NCBI GenBank assembly: GCA_014240375.1 | Contig: JAAZXB010000001.1 | Coordinates: forward strand, 178,110-242,109 | Reading direction: 5' to 3' | DNA length: 64,000 bases | Origin: Planctomycetota bacterium | GTDB taxonomy: Bacteria > Planctomycetota > UBA8108 > UBA1146 | Shown here: one piece after another, positions 8,187 through 17,354 of the stretch | Layout: each line of letters opens with the position of its first letter | Position numbering within the stretch: position 1 is the first letter of the stretch | Notes under the pieces: model-generated | The model's database searches: none | Told to the model about the DNA's origin: nothing | Seen by the model: the letters and a program-made list of their open reading frames with translations, nothing else | Translations under genes and position numbers: made by a program

Positions 8187-9899
8187 TTGGCCCAGCCGAA
8201 ACCAACTTCAGACCTCGCCATCGCAAGAGCAGCAACAATGCTCGATATTCGAAAAGTTGCCGCCCGATACGACCTCGATGAAGACCACTTGATTCTCCAT
8301 GGGAATCACATGGCAAAGGTCAACCTGTCAATTCTCGACCAGATCAGCGACCGCCCACAAGGCAAGTACATCGACGTGACCGCCATCAATCCCACACCAC
8401 TGGGAGAAGGAAAAACCGTCACCACCATCGGACTGGGCCAGGGTCTCAATCACATCGGGAAGAAAGCAGTTTCGACGATTCGCCAGCCCTCGATGGGCCC
8501 AGTGTTTGGCATCAAGGGTGGAGCAGCGGGCGGCGGCCAGAGCCAGGTGATCCCGATGGAGGACTTCAACCTTCATCTAACCGGGGATACCCATGCCGTT
8601 GGCCTGGCTAACAACCTGCTGGCTGCATGGGTCGACACCTCGACACTGATGGGGAACCCCCATCGAATTGATCCTAATAGTGTCAGTTGGAGAAGGTGCC
8701 TCGATGTCAACGATCGGACGCTTCGACAGATGATCGTTGGGCTGGGGGGAGCCAAGAACGGTATCCCCAGAGAGACCGGTTTTGATATCACCAGTGCCAG
8801 TGAGGTGATGGCGATCCTCGGCCTCAGTTCAGACGCAAAGGACATGCGAGAACGCCTGGGTCGCATTGTGATCGGTCTCGACCAAGATGGTGGCCCTGTC
8901 ACGGCGGAGCAGATCGGCGCCGCAGGTGCTATGGCTGTGGTACTGAAGGAAGCGATCCATCCGACCTTCATGCAAACTCTGGAGGGCACCGGCTGCTTCG
9001 TTCACACCGGTCCATTTGCCAACATCGCTCACGGAAATTCCTCCATCGTGGCTGACCGAATCGCCCTGAAACTGTGCGACTACGTGGTCACCGAGAGCGG
9101 ATTTGGCGCAGACATGGGAGCCGAGAAGTTCTTCAACATCAAATGTCGGGTCAGCGGGTTGAAACCAGATGCAGCGGTGGTTGTGGCAACCATTCGAGCG
9201 TTGAAGGTTCACAGCGGTCGATACAAGGTCACTCCTGGCAAACCTCTCCCCGAAGAAATCTTGCAAGAAGACATTTCTGCCATCGAAGATGGGATAGGTA
9301 ACCTCCGGCGGCACATCGAAAATGTTGGGAAGTTCGGAGTGCCGGTAGTGGTCGCCCTCAACCGATTCCCGACCGACACGGATGGCGAAGTTGAAGCAGT
9401 TCTGGATCTCGCAAAATCGGCGGGCGCCTTCGATGCCGTGATTTCGGATGTCCATTCCAATGGAGGTGCCGGAGGCGCTGCACTTGCAGATGCCGTGGTC
9501 CGAGCATGCTCTGAGGTCACCGCAGAGTTCAAAACTCTTTATCCAGATGAGATGTCTATCAAGAACAAGATCGGAACCATCTGTCAGGAAATCTATCGAG
9601 CTGACGGAGTCGACTTCAAGCCTCCTGCTCGAAAAGCGATCAAGCGCTTCGAGAAGATGGGGTTGGGTCACTTACCGATTTGCATGGCAAAGACCCAGTA
9701 CTCCTTCTCGGATGACCCCAAGAAGATCGGCGCGCCCGAGAATTTCCGGATGACGGTGCGAGATATACGGCTCTCTGCTGGTGCTGGGTATCTTTATGCC
9801 CTCACCGGAGACATCATGACAATGCCGGGACTCGGATCAAAGCCTGCCCTGCTCAATATTGATCTCGATGAAGAGGGCATGCCGATGGGACTCTTCTAG
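8187..9899 (+). CDS. fhs: formate--tetrahydrofolate ligase
   Basis: A 570-residue enzyme that makes 10-formyl-THF from formate, THF and ATP in the cytoplasm, feeding one-carbon metabolism. Diagnostic segments are the P-loop PTPLGEGKTVTTIGLGQGL (about residues 70-88), VFGIKGGAAGGGQSQVIPM, FTGPFANIAHGNSS and the C-terminal PGLGSKPALLNIDLDEEGM. The start is TTG at 8187, supported by GAAGGAG 6 bases upstream and by the conserved N-terminal helix (SDLAIARAA) that an internal ATG would remove. It stands alone, about 55 kb from the metH start at the other end of the window. Confidence 0.95.
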   Translation: MAQPKPTSDLAIARAATMLDIRKVAARYDLDEDHLILHGNHMAKVNLSILDQISDRPQGKYIDVTAINPTPLGEGKTVTTIGLGQGLNHIGKKAVSTIRQPSMGPVFGIKGGAAGGGQSQVIPMEDFNLHLTGDTHAVGLANNLLAAWVDTSTLMGNPHRIDPNSVSWRRCLDVNDRTLRQMIVGLGGAKNGIPRETGFDITSASEVMAILGLSSDAKDMRERLGRIVIGLDQDGGPVTAEQIGAAGAMAVVLKEAIHPTFMQTLEGTGCFVHTGPFANIAHGNSSIVADRIALKLCDYVVTESGFGADMGAEKFFNIKCRVSGLKPDAAVVVATIRALKVHSGRYKVTPGKPLPEEILQEDISAIEDGIGNLRRHIENVGKFGVPVVVALNRFPTDTDGEVEAVLDLAKSAGAFDAVISDVHSNGGAGGAALADAVVRACSEVTAEFKTLYPDEMSIKNKIGTICQEIYRADGVDFKPPARKAIKRFEKMGLGHLPICMAKTQYSFSDDPKKIGAPENFRMTVRDIRLSAGAGYLYALTGDIMTMPGLGSKPALLNIDLDEEGMPMGLF

Positions 9900-9916
9900 A
9901 AGTGTGAATTGAAGAG

Positions 9917-10630
9917 ATGATGATGCTCATTACACTCATCACATGGATGGCAATAGCAGCCCCAACGACTCCTGATGATGTGGTGGCCAAGCCCTTTGTC
10001 GTCTCCGGATCCATCAAGTCCCTCGGATCAAAAGAAGCACCGGACAAGACCCTGGTCGTTCGCGACAGGAAGGGCAATATCCAGGTCAAACTGCTACCGA
10101 GTACCATCATCGAGGTTCACAAGATCACCACCATCGGCGATCTCGATGGAGGCTCGACGATCCATGTTCTCTCTCGCAAGCAGGCTGAACAACTCGGAGC
10201 CGGTGGCGCTCGCTATCCACCGATGTTGATCCAGATCCAGTGCATCGTCGCGGGCTCCTTCAAACCTCCGAAGGTGCCAGCCAATTTTGCCGCCCAGGGT
10301 CTGGTGTGGATCTCCGGAACCCTCAAGTCGGTCGAGAATGGTCGAGAGCGAGAGGTGGGCGAATACCGACTGGGGACAGCACTCGGTAGCGATGTACTGC
10401 AAATTGAGCGGAAGAAATTCAAGGTGCTGAAGAAGCGGCAGAAGGTATTTCTCGCGGGGTACCTCGATGATTCCGAACGCAAGAAGAGGTCTCTCGAAGC
10501 GATCGAGATCCTGATACTGGATTCACGCTGGAAAAAGTACCCCTCGACTCACGATCTTCAGTCTCGCAAGCCGCCACTGCGAATGAAGAAGGGGGAGGAT
10601 CCTCCTGAAGAGGACGATTTACCCTTCTAG
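9917..10630 (+). CDS. exported protein of unknown function ending in DDLPF
   Basis: A 237-residue protein with a short signal-like N-terminus (MMMLITLITWMAIAAPTTPD); three consecutive ATG codons (9917, 9920, 9923) follow GAAGAG. The body is beta-rich with two similar parts (VVSGSIKSLGSK... and VWISGTLKSVENG...), suggesting duplicated OB-like or barrel domains. The C-terminus is acidic and ends EEDDLPF, which looks like the protein-binding tip of SSB (DDDIPF). If the leader is cleaved and the protein exported, that resemblance is accidental. No family is recognised. Its stop overlaps the convergent SprT-like gene by 4 bases. Confidence 0.55.
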   Translation: MMMLITLITWMAIAAPTTPDDVVAKPFVVSGSIKSLGSKEAPDKTLVVRDRKGNIQVKLLPSTIIEVHKITTIGDLDGGSTIHVLSRKQAEQLGAGGARYPPMLIQIQCIVAGSFKPPKVPANFAAQGLVWISGTLKSVENGREREVGEYRLGTALGSDVLQIERKKFKVLKKRQKVFLAGYLDDSERKKRSLEAIEILILDSRWKKYPSTHDLQSRKPPLRMKKGEDPPEEDDLPF

Positions 10631-11214
10631 GCACGGTCCCGATCGCTGAACAATACCTTCTGATACAGTTTTCTTCCCCACTGCCTCCACCATCCTTCAT
10701 CAACATTCGATAACTCATCTCCCGGAACAACGATGGTGCCTCGGCAACCCGGATGATAGTAGTCCTTGCTACCCTTGCTCAGTCGATTCCAGATGCGTGT
10801 TCCCACCATCACATCCTGCTGACAACGCTGGCATCTCGCCACATGAGAATGGTGCTGTCCTCTCGCTCGTAACTGATGACAACGCTCACCGTTACCCCCT
10901 AGTTCGAGGAAAATGTCTCGCCAGACCTTTCCGTGTGGGCGCGCATCGGGACCTGCGATGACATGAGCGATTTCATGGAGCACGGTATTGCGGAACTGAG
11001 AGACATTCTCATCGAGGCTGAAGATCGATTCACTGATGCCAATCGTACGAGTCTTCGGACATGCATTCCCAGCACTGCGGGTCAGCCTCCGGCTGATATT
11101 GATGGTGGTCCCTTCGAGTTCCCCACTGAACTGGGGAAAGTTCTCCCTGACCTCGCCCAGGATCAAATTGGATTGCTCCTGTAACCAGCTTTCCTTGGTG
11201 GAAGAGTCGCTCAT
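10627..11214 (-). CDS. SprT-like zinc metalloprotease-domain protein
   Basis: A 195-residue protein with the metalloprotease motif HEIAHVIAG (HExxH) around residue 82, a second segment HGKVWRDIFLELGGNGERC carrying a possible third ligand, and a C-terminal zinc ribbon with Cys pairs (CQRCQQ ... HPGC). This is the SprT/SprT-like layout; eukaryotic relatives cut DNA-protein crosslinks, while bacterial SprT function is poorly defined. It is cytoplasmic, with no signal peptide. It overlaps the upstream membrane coiled-coil gene by ATGA and ends convergently with the exported-protein gene. Confidence 0.8.
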   Translation of the reverse strand: MSDSSTKESWLQEQSNLILGEVRENFPQFSGELEGTTINISRRLTRSAGNACPKTRTIGISESIFSLDENVSQFRNTVLHEIAHVIAGPDARPHGKVWRDIFLELGGNGERCHQLRARGQHHSHVARCQRCQQDVMVGTRIWNRLSKGSKDYYHPGCRGTIVVPGDELSNVDEGWWRQWGRKLYQKVLFSDRDRA

Positions 11215-11705
11215 CCTGATTCTCTCCTCAGTTGATCCAGATCTCGCCGCAGGTGGGTGATTTCCTGTCGTAGTCGCTGGTTCTCTTCCTTGAGCGCCCT
11301 CGAATCTCCCTCTCTATTCGTCATTTCAGCCGAATCCACCGAACTGGCCACAGACGCGGAATCTGAGGAGGAGTCCGCGGCCAATTCTGAGTGGGAGAAG
11401 TAGGTACCTGCCAGCATCCCGGTCTTGACCGTGGATGAGATTCGCCGTCCAGATGGCTCGACCCAGACGACCTGGTATAGCCTCTCGTTCTTTGACCCCA
11501 ACCAACCCATCGCAAAAGGGGTCCACCGTATCGAAACCAGTTGATTGCCTTTCTCTTGAACGGTTTTCTCGATCCGTACCTTGTCGAGGATTCCCGCAAT
11601 GATTCGAACGCCCACCACCAGGGCGACGATCAGCAGGATCGTCACCATGATATCCCCAGTACCGGGAATCATATCCTTCAACTGATCCATCTCACGATCG
11701 CTCAT
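11211..11705 (-). CDS. single-pass membrane protein with C-terminal coiled coil
   Basis: A 164-residue protein. A transmembrane helix lies near residues 18-40 (DIMVTILLIVALVVGVRIIA), followed by a small soluble beta domain (LVSIRWTPFAMGWLGSKNER ... YQVVWVEPSGRRISS), a Ser-rich linker and a C-terminal coiled coil (LKEENQRLRQEITHLRRDLD). No family recognised. It lies between a dehydrogenase gene and a SprT-like gene with 4-base overlaps at both ends, so all three are translated from one transcript. Confidence 0.6.
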   Translation of the reverse strand: MSDREMDQLKDMIPGTGDIMVTILLIVALVVGVRIIAGILDKVRIEKTVQEKGNQLVSIRWTPFAMGWLGSKNERLYQVVWVEPSGRRISSTVKTGMLAGTYFSHSELAADSSSDSASVASSVDSAEMTNREGDSRALKEENQRLRQEITHLRRDLDQLRRESG

Positions 11706-12601
11706 GATGCCCTCCCATCCCTGGCAAGATTCTCAATGGCGCCATGCAGAGCCTGCGTGCCCAGTCTCGCTCCTCCAGTTTGAACCACTTCCTCGTAGAG
11801 TTGACGGGCGAGTCCCAGACCTCGAAGTTCGATGCCCATCCGGTCACATTCAGCCAGAGCGATTTCCAGGTCCTTGACGAAGTGCTCGACATAAAAACCG
11901 GGATCGAAATCACCTGCGAGAATTCTTGGTGCCAGGTGGGTCAGCGACCATGAGCCCGCTGCACCGCCAGAGACACTTTCGAGGACTCGACCAGGATCCA
12001 ATCCAGATTGGCGAGCGTAGACCAGTCCTTCACAGATTCCGATCATGGTGCTGGCGATGATGGTCTGGTTGACCATCTTGGTGTGCTGACCTGCTCCATG
12101 ACCTCCCTGAAGGATCGCTGGCTTCCCCAGGATCTGAAAAATGGGACTCACTCGATCCAATGCAATCGGATCACCCCCGACCATGATGCTGAGAGTGCCT
12201 TCTCGAGCACCAACATCTCCGCCGGACACTGGAGCGTCCAGGACTTCAATTCCAAGCCCTGCTGCAGCCTCAGCCAGTTGAACAGCGAGTGAAGGCGTGC
12301 TGGTGGTCATATCGATCGCAGTGTGGCACCGAAGTTCATCTGGCGATGTGGAGAAAACGCCCTTCTCACCCAGGTAGACCATCTCCACATCTGCAGGATA
12401 ACCAACCATCGAGATGATGATTTCATGCTCCATCGCAAGTGCCATCGGACTGGAATACCAACCGGCTCCGAGATCGATCAACGACTGAGCTGCCGACCTG
12501 GTCCTGGAGTAAAGTCCTACTGAATACCCACCTCTGAGTAGGTTCTTCACCATCGACTTGCCCATCACTCCGCACCCTATCCAACCAACAGTGGGTGGCA
12601 T
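11702..12601 (-). CDS. beta-hydroxyacid dehydrogenase (3-hydroxyisobutyrate dehydrogenase family)
   Basis: A 299-residue NAD(P)-dependent oxidoreductase. The N-terminal Rossmann motif is GWIGCGVMGKSMV (GxGxMG). The substrate-binding signature is DAPVSGGDVGAREGTLSIMV (about 119-138), and the catalytic Lys is in GAGQHTKMVNQ (about 170). The family reversibly oxidises short beta-hydroxyacids such as 3-hydroxyisobutyrate or glycerate/tartronate semialdehyde; the substrate cannot be fixed here. Length is normal. It is the first gene of a three-gene operon. Confidence 0.88.
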   Translation of the reverse strand: MPPTVGWIGCGVMGKSMVKNLLRGGYSVGLYSRTRSAAQSLIDLGAGWYSSPMALAMEHEIIISMVGYPADVEMVYLGEKGVFSTSPDELRCHTAIDMTTSTPSLAVQLAEAAAGLGIEVLDAPVSGGDVGAREGTLSIMVGGDPIALDRVSPIFQILGKPAILQGGHGAGQHTKMVNQTIIASTMIGICEGLVYARQSGLDPGRVLESVSGGAAGSWSLTHLAPRILAGDFDPGFYVEHFVKDLEIALAECDRMGIELRGLGLARQLYEEVVQTGGARLGTQALHGAIENLARDGRAS

Positions 12602-12799
12602 CGTCTCTCCTTCGCAAACTCCTGTTGCCTACCTGATGCGCTAGCATGCTGCTTTCTGCATGCTACACGAGACCTTTCTTCCCGGGTATCTACTGAAGAT
12701 TTCTTGAAATTCGAGGCCGCCAATGGCACCCTCTGGACTCTCTTTCTTGTACGTGGATCGTAAATATTCCGGTGCTCGGATGGATAAGGCCGCCACTCG

Positions 12800-13378
12800 A
12801 TGGGTGCAAAGATCAACTTCCTCAGGGAATACATCTCCAATCCAGGTGCGATAGGAGCGGTGGCTCCCAGCGGTCGAATTCTGGCTTCCAGGATGCTCGA
12901 CGGCATCTCGCTGGAGAGCGCCACCACTGTGGTCGAACTGGGTCCGGGCACGGGCGCATTCACCACCGAGATCCTGCAGCGCATCTCCTCCGATACGCAG
13001 TTCATCTTGATCGAGAAGAACCCGGTATTTCTCGTAGAATTGCGCCAACGGTTTGAAAAGCTGGAGATCATCGAGGGCGATGCTGGAAACCTGGTTCACT
13101 TGCTGCACCAGCGAGGTATCGATACTGTCGATGTCGTCGTCTCAGGGCTACCCTGGGCTGCCTTTCCAGAAACGGTCCAGCAGAGCATCCTGTCCGAGGT
13201 TCATGACATTCTGGCTCCGGATGGACGATTCGTGACCTTTGCATACGGTGGCATGCACCTGTTGCCGAGGGCCCGCGCATTTCGACATCTTCTCGAATCC
13301 TTCTTCGGTCAAGTCGAACGAACTCCGCTCGCCTGGCGTAACCTTCCTCCGGCGTTTGCTTACCACTGCAAGAGATGA
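12800..13378 (+). CDS. PmtA/RsmA-like class I methyltransferase
   Basis: A 192-residue SAM-dependent methyltransferase. FLREYISNPGAIGAVAPSGR at residues 7-26 is the hallmark N-terminus of bacterial phosphatidylethanolamine N-methyltransferases of the PmtA/rRNA-dimethylase superfamily. Motif I is VVELGPGTGAFT, motif II acidic is IEKNP, and motif IV reads VVSGLPWAAFP. The likely reaction is methylation of phosphatidylethanolamine at the inner membrane, though homologues with other substrates exist. It is a single plus-strand gene divergent from the dehydrogenase operon; the short pseudogene follows it. Confidence 0.75.
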   Translation: MGAKINFLREYISNPGAIGAVAPSGRILASRMLDGISLESATTVVELGPGTGAFTTEILQRISSDTQFILIEKNPVFLVELRQRFEKLEIIEGDAGNLVHLLHQRGIDTVDVVVSGLPWAAFPETVQQSILSEVHDILAPDGRFVTFAYGGMHLLPRARAFRHLLESFFGQVERTPLAWRNLPPAFAYHCKR

Positions 13379-13384
13379 TCTCCG

Positions 13385-13805
13385 ATGGGTGAAGTTGAAA
13401 ATATTTATTACATCTCGCTAGGTCTCATCGCAGCAGCTTGCTGGTGTGGGGACTGCTCAGGAAACATTATAATACAACGAAGTTGCGCTCTGCTAAGATT
13501 GGCCTCGAGGCATCGCGTCTCGGACTGTCATTTCAGGGGGAATCGGATGTCTCCACCGGGGAGACTTCAGCGCGCATCCGGCCTTCAGCAAGAAGTACCG
13601 TCTCAGGGGAACCGATGAAAATTCCATCCGGGATCTGTTTCGCCCGGAGGTGAGAGAATACTTCGAGAACAACGATCTATTCCACCTCGACATCAAGGAG
13701 CAGCAGGTTCTGATCTACCAGCCCGGACACTACGCCAAGGAGCAGGGCCAGTTCGAGGAGTTCCTGCAGAGCGCCGTGGAGATCCTGGAACTCCTCAACA
13801 GATAG
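13385..13805 (+). pseudogene. decayed small membrane-protein gene with two frame breaks
   Basis: Three frames combine into one coherent protein. Frame 1 (from ATG 13385) gives VENIYYISLGLIAAA; near 13433 the reading must slip by -1 to continue LLVWGLLRKHYNTTKLR...LGLSFQG; near 13558 (a CCGGGG run) a second -1 slip gives DFSAHPAFSKKYRLRGTDEN...EILELLNR, ending TAG at 13803. A helix-plus-basic N-terminus and an 'FSxHPxFSKxYxLRG' C-terminus are expected in a longer family. By my recollection full-length members have about 80 more residues between these parts, so an internal deletion is also likely. Two sequencing errors are the alternative for the frame breaks. Function unknown. Confidence 0.55.
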
Positions 13806-13808
13806 TCG

Positions 13809-14978
13809 TCATTCCTTGGCCGCATCCAATCTGCCATCGAGTTGCTCCATGGTGAAGCGCCGACAAGCGATCCAGGACGATTCTCCCGGCGTCCAGTGAC
13901 CGTATGTGATGGCGATGATGGTGCCATCCTTTTGCTGCAACACGGCGGGATAGGCACAATCTCCTCTGACATGGTTATCCATCAATCGAACCCGATACTG
14001 GCCCTCTTTTCCATCCACGATGTCTTGCCACTGGCCGACCCAACCGACCCAATCCCCCTTGGTTTCACTCTCTCTCGTAGTATCCCGGAATGAGATGAAG
14101 AGACGCCCATCGCTGGTGTGTGTGGCCGTGTGACGATCGCCAGTGAGAGCAGCGGGAAGTTCTCTCGGCTCAGACCAGCTGCTTCCTTCATCATCACTGA
14201 AGATGACAAAAGAATTGCGGGTTCGACTGTTCTCTCGCATCAACAGGGCAATGGTCTTTCCATCGGGTGATCGAATGAAGCCCGGTTCACAGAGGTGAAC
14301 ATCTGGACGATGAGCGATGGAAGTCGGCTCCGACCAGTTCAATCCACCATCATCAGAGATGGTCTGATATACATCGAAACGAGCTGTCCCTTTCTTCGAT
14401 CGGAAGAATCTCCCATCGTCATGAAACCAGGATGCGTAACGGCCATCCGCAAGCCTCGCAACTGCTCCCATCACCACGATGCCACCCCACTGTCCCGCTT
14501 CCTTCAGCGGGCTCCAGGAACTGCCGTCATCTTCGCTGACTGCCAGGCGCGCCGGGTACAGTCCTGACCACAGGATCAATCGCTTCTTTCCATCTCCATC
14601 GATGACTCGATGAATCGTCGGGACTTCCTTGGAGGTGGCCCAGTTCTCTGGTGTAGGAAGACGCTCGCTCCAGGTTTTGCCACCATCGACACTCTTCTTG
14701 TATACGATGGCACCTCGTCCATGCCCCTTCGGATAGACGCACAGGATGGTCTTGTCATCCTCGAGTAACACTGCAGTGGGGTGCCCCAGATACTGCCCTG
14801 ACTCACGATCGACTGTGGTCAAACCTGCTTCGTCATCGGTCAGGTCGACGATGGGAATCGAATAACCCGAAGGCAATGGTTTCTGCTTCTCCACAGAATC
14901 CTGCCCGAAGCAGAGCGACAGAGACCCAGCCGAAACGATGGTGAAGATCCATGACAATGCATGCAACTTGAGAGTCAT
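13809..14978 (-). CDS. exported sialidase-fold (BNR/Asp-box) protein
   Basis: A 389-residue protein with a signal peptide (ALSWIFTIVSAGSLSLCFGQ). At least four Asp-box repeats are visible: SVDGGKTWS, SEDDGSSWS, SDDGGLNWS and SDDEGSSWS, spaced as blades of a six-bladed beta-propeller. It resembles the exo-alpha-sialidase-like proteins abundant in planctomycetes. RIP-type catalytic arginines are not clearly assignable, so glycoside hydrolysis is possible but not shown; it is probably periplasmic. The ATG overlaps the upstream yedE stop (ATGA), which makes the two co-transcribed. Confidence 0.8.
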   Translation of the reverse strand: MTLKLHALSWIFTIVSAGSLSLCFGQDSVEKQKPLPSGYSIPIVDLTDDEAGLTTVDRESGQYLGHPTAVLLEDDKTILCVYPKGHGRGAIVYKKSVDGGKTWSERLPTPENWATSKEVPTIHRVIDGDGKKRLILWSGLYPARLAVSEDDGSSWSPLKEAGQWGGIVVMGAVARLADGRYASWFHDDGRFFRSKKGTARFDVYQTISDDGGLNWSEPTSIAHRPDVHLCEPGFIRSPDGKTIALLMRENSRTRNSFVIFSDDEGSSWSEPRELPAALTGDRHTATHTSDGRLFISFRDTTRESETKGDWVGWVGQWQDIVDGKEGQYRVRLMDNHVRGDCAYPAVLQQKDGTIIAITYGHWTPGESSWIACRRFTMEQLDGRLDAAKE

Positions 14979-16078
14979 CCGCTGCTCTTTCCCGTGAGTA
15001 GAATCGATCGTGACGCTCCGTAGATCAAGGCCAGCACGATTCCGATGATGATGGCTGTTTGACCTGCTGAAGTGGTTCCGGCACCCGTCGAAGCAAGTCC
15101 AAATCCATGACTCAGAGCACCACCCAGGAGGATCCCTGCCACGGTCATCGCGGCATCTCCATTACCCTCACCAGTCAGCACCAGTTGCCGTACAGGACAC
15201 CCGCCAGCCAGGCAGCCGCAAAGCCCCACAAGAGCCATAGCCAGGATCGACCAGAGATGATCTGGATGAGCAGCGGGCTGCCCTTCGAGTCCTGGAACCG
15301 ACTTCTGGGTCGTGAGTACCACCACGCCATATCCAATGATCATCGCCAATGCAGCCCACAGCATTCGACGATCTTTGAGGAAGACCTGACGCCCTGCAGT
15401 GACCGCACAGAAGCGAGTCGCAGAGAGGATGACTCCCGCAAGCAGGGCGATTCCCAGTGAGTACATCCATGGTGCATGAGCGGGTGCTGCTGTGGCGCTC
15501 TCGGGACCGGGGCCCTGTAGCACCCCTCCCTGAAACCAGAGCACTCCTGCCAGCAGAAGCAACCCGGGGCCCAACAAGCCCACCGGAGCCGGCGCCGGCT
15601 CGGTCTTCCCGACATTGTAGCCACGCTTCTCGAACCATGACCCGACTCCGACCCCAGCAATGAAACCCGGAACCGCAATCCATGCGGTCAAGTCGAGACC
15701 TCCGAGCCGCTGGAGCATGCGAAAGGGACAGCCGAGAAATACCAGACTGCCGATTCCCATCCAGATTCCGAAGAAGAAGCGAGTCGCGGCATGGCTACCC
15801 GATCTCGCTTGCCAGCGACGGCGGGCCATCATCCAGAGCATGGCCCCGAACACCACACCCAGTAGTTCAGGCCTCCAATAGCTGAGTGGATTGGACTTTT
15901 CGAGGAGTTGAAGGGCGCCCGCTCCATCCCGCAGGAAACAAGCTCCACAGATTCCCATGTTTCCTGGATTCCCGAGATAGACCAGGGTTCCGCATCCGAG
16001 TCCCACCAGCAGCAGTCCGAGGATTCCCATCCTGGTACTTCTTCCACCGGGGTCGTCTTTCGGATCCGTTCTTAACAT
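14975..16078 (-). CDS. yedE: YedE/YeeE-type putative selenium transporter
   Basis: A 367-residue polytopic membrane protein with about ten hydrophobic segments. The signature LGNPGNMGICGACFLRD (about residues 35-51) and further Cys motifs (LGCPFRML, SATRFCAVTAGRQ, GCLAGGCPVRQLVLTGEGNGD) match the YedE branch of the YeeE/YedE (DUF395) family, which is linked by genome context to selenium metabolism; other members carry thiosulfate. Here the genome also encodes SelA, SelD and tRNA-Sec 26 kb away, which supports a selenium role. AGAGGAA lies just before the ATG. A small TusA-like partner often found beside yedE is not present here. Confidence 0.82.
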   Translation of the reverse strand: MLRTDPKDDPGGRSTRMGILGLLLVGLGCGTLVYLGNPGNMGICGACFLRDGAGALQLLEKSNPLSYWRPELLGVVFGAMLWMMARRRWQARSGSHAATRFFFGIWMGIGSLVFLGCPFRMLQRLGGLDLTAWIAVPGFIAGVGVGSWFEKRGYNVGKTEPAPAPVGLLGPGLLLLAGVLWFQGGVLQGPGPESATAAPAHAPWMYSLGIALLAGVILSATRFCAVTAGRQVFLKDRRMLWAALAMIIGYGVVVLTTQKSVPGLEGQPAAHPDHLWSILAMALVGLCGCLAGGCPVRQLVLTGEGNGDAAMTVAGILLGGALSHGFGLASTGAGTTSAGQTAIIIGIVLALIYGASRSILLTGKSSG

Positions 16079-16171
16079 TCAGTTCCTCTCTCTCAAGAGT
16101 CAGAGAATACGGAGTCGAGAGTATCGTGGCAAGATGCCGGACAACGTGGGCCACTGGTACGGTCCGTTCGA

Positions 16172-17200
16172 TCACCGACCAAAGATCACCTCGGTCACCA
16201 GCAGCAGGGTCACATCGCTACCCTCGAGTGATTTCTCTGGCCAGAACACTCTCGGAGCCAACTCCCCGAAAAACCAGTCCTTGTACAATCTCCGGCGGAT
16301 TCCGAAGCCGATTCCCACTCCTGTCCTGGCCGGTTCATCACCGAGAATCCCGCTAAAATCCCCGTTGATCCTCAGGACGGTTCTCTCATCGATGGGGATA
16401 TAGTAACTGGTGGTCAAGATCGCTTCGAATGGCTGTGTCTCGAACCAAACGCCCTCCAGTCCGAATCGAATCATCTGATCCCCGACTGCGCGCTCAAATC
16501 GCAATTGAGAGCGCTCGCCAAAGCCACTTTCTTCTCTGTGCTCGAGACTCTGGATGATGCGGACGCTCCACAGGTTCTCCAGATCATGATCCTCTTGCCA
16601 GCGCAACCGAACTCGCGTTTTCGGATCTTTCGAGAGTTTCAACCCACCATCGAGCGATAGTCTTCCTCGTTGATTGGAGAAGAGAGCTGCACGGAGACCC
16701 GAGACATCCTCGGCCGCTATCAATCCATCTGTATCCTCAGCCGGGTCTCCCAGCAAATCATCGAAGTCAGTGAGCACATCCTCCCGGACTGACTCGAGGA
16801 AAAAACCCAGTCGCTGGCGAGTCCTTGGAAAGACAGCGTGACCTCGTACCTTGACGCCGAAGTTGAGGTCTCCACCTTCTTCGAGACGCAATTCGGATCG
16901 AACTCTGTAGCGTGTGAGCCCCGCTTCTGATTCGAGCCTGGGGTCACCAAAAAAGTCATCGAGACGATCGCTCAGGTCGAGAATCCTATCCCCGAAATCA
17001 CGATGCATCTCCTCGAGACGCCTCGGCATCTGGAGAGGTTCTTCTGCCAATTCATCTTCTTCGGAGACCTCAGCGTGGAGTGGGTTTTGCGACCTGGGCA
17101 GTGGTAGATCTTCCGCGGATGAGGCCTGAATCAAAGTGTATGGGTGGGCCAAGATGGGACTGTTCATCGGCCCCACTGGCACAAACAAGATCAGTAGCAA
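16172..17200 (-). CDS. exported, probably outer-membrane beta-barrel protein
   Basis: A 342-residue protein of no recognised family. After a hydrophobic leader there is an acidic helical stretch (residues 40-85), then alternating beta-strands rich in aromatic and charged residues (FGVKVRGHAVFPRTRQRLGF, RVRLRWQEDHDLENLW) and a C-terminal strand ending VTEVIFGR, as in outer-membrane barrels. The start is uncertain: TTG at 17200 gives a short leader, while AGGAGG at 17243-17248 sits 9 bases before an in-frame CTG at 17233 that would give a better signal peptide (MHCQFRTLWWLLLLILF). An ATG at 17167 is also in frame. Confidence 0.55.
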   Translation of the reverse strand: MLLILFVPVGPMNSPILAHPYTLIQASSAEDLPLPRSQNPLHAEVSEEDELAEEPLQMPRRLEEMHRDFGDRILDLSDRLDDFFGDPRLESEAGLTRYRVRSELRLEEGGDLNFGVKVRGHAVFPRTRQRLGFFLESVREDVLTDFDDLLGDPAEDTDGLIAAEDVSGLRAALFSNQRGRLSLDGGLKLSKDPKTRVRLRWQEDHDLENLWSVRIIQSLEHREESGFGERSQLRFERAVGDQMIRFGLEGVWFETQPFEAILTTSYYIPIDERTVLRINGDFSGILGDEPARTGVGIGFGIRRRLYKDWFFGELAPRVFWPEKSLEGSDVTLLLVTEVIFGR

Positions 17201-17354
17201 GAGCCACCACAGGGTTCGAAATTGGCAGTGCAGGACCAGTCCCCTCCTATCGGCAAATCACTCGCCGATTTCGGATCCCCGGAATGGTAATCCAATGCCA
17301 ACATCCCTCCAACCCCTGGCAAGGTGTATCCTGGAATTCGACGAAAGGTAGATC

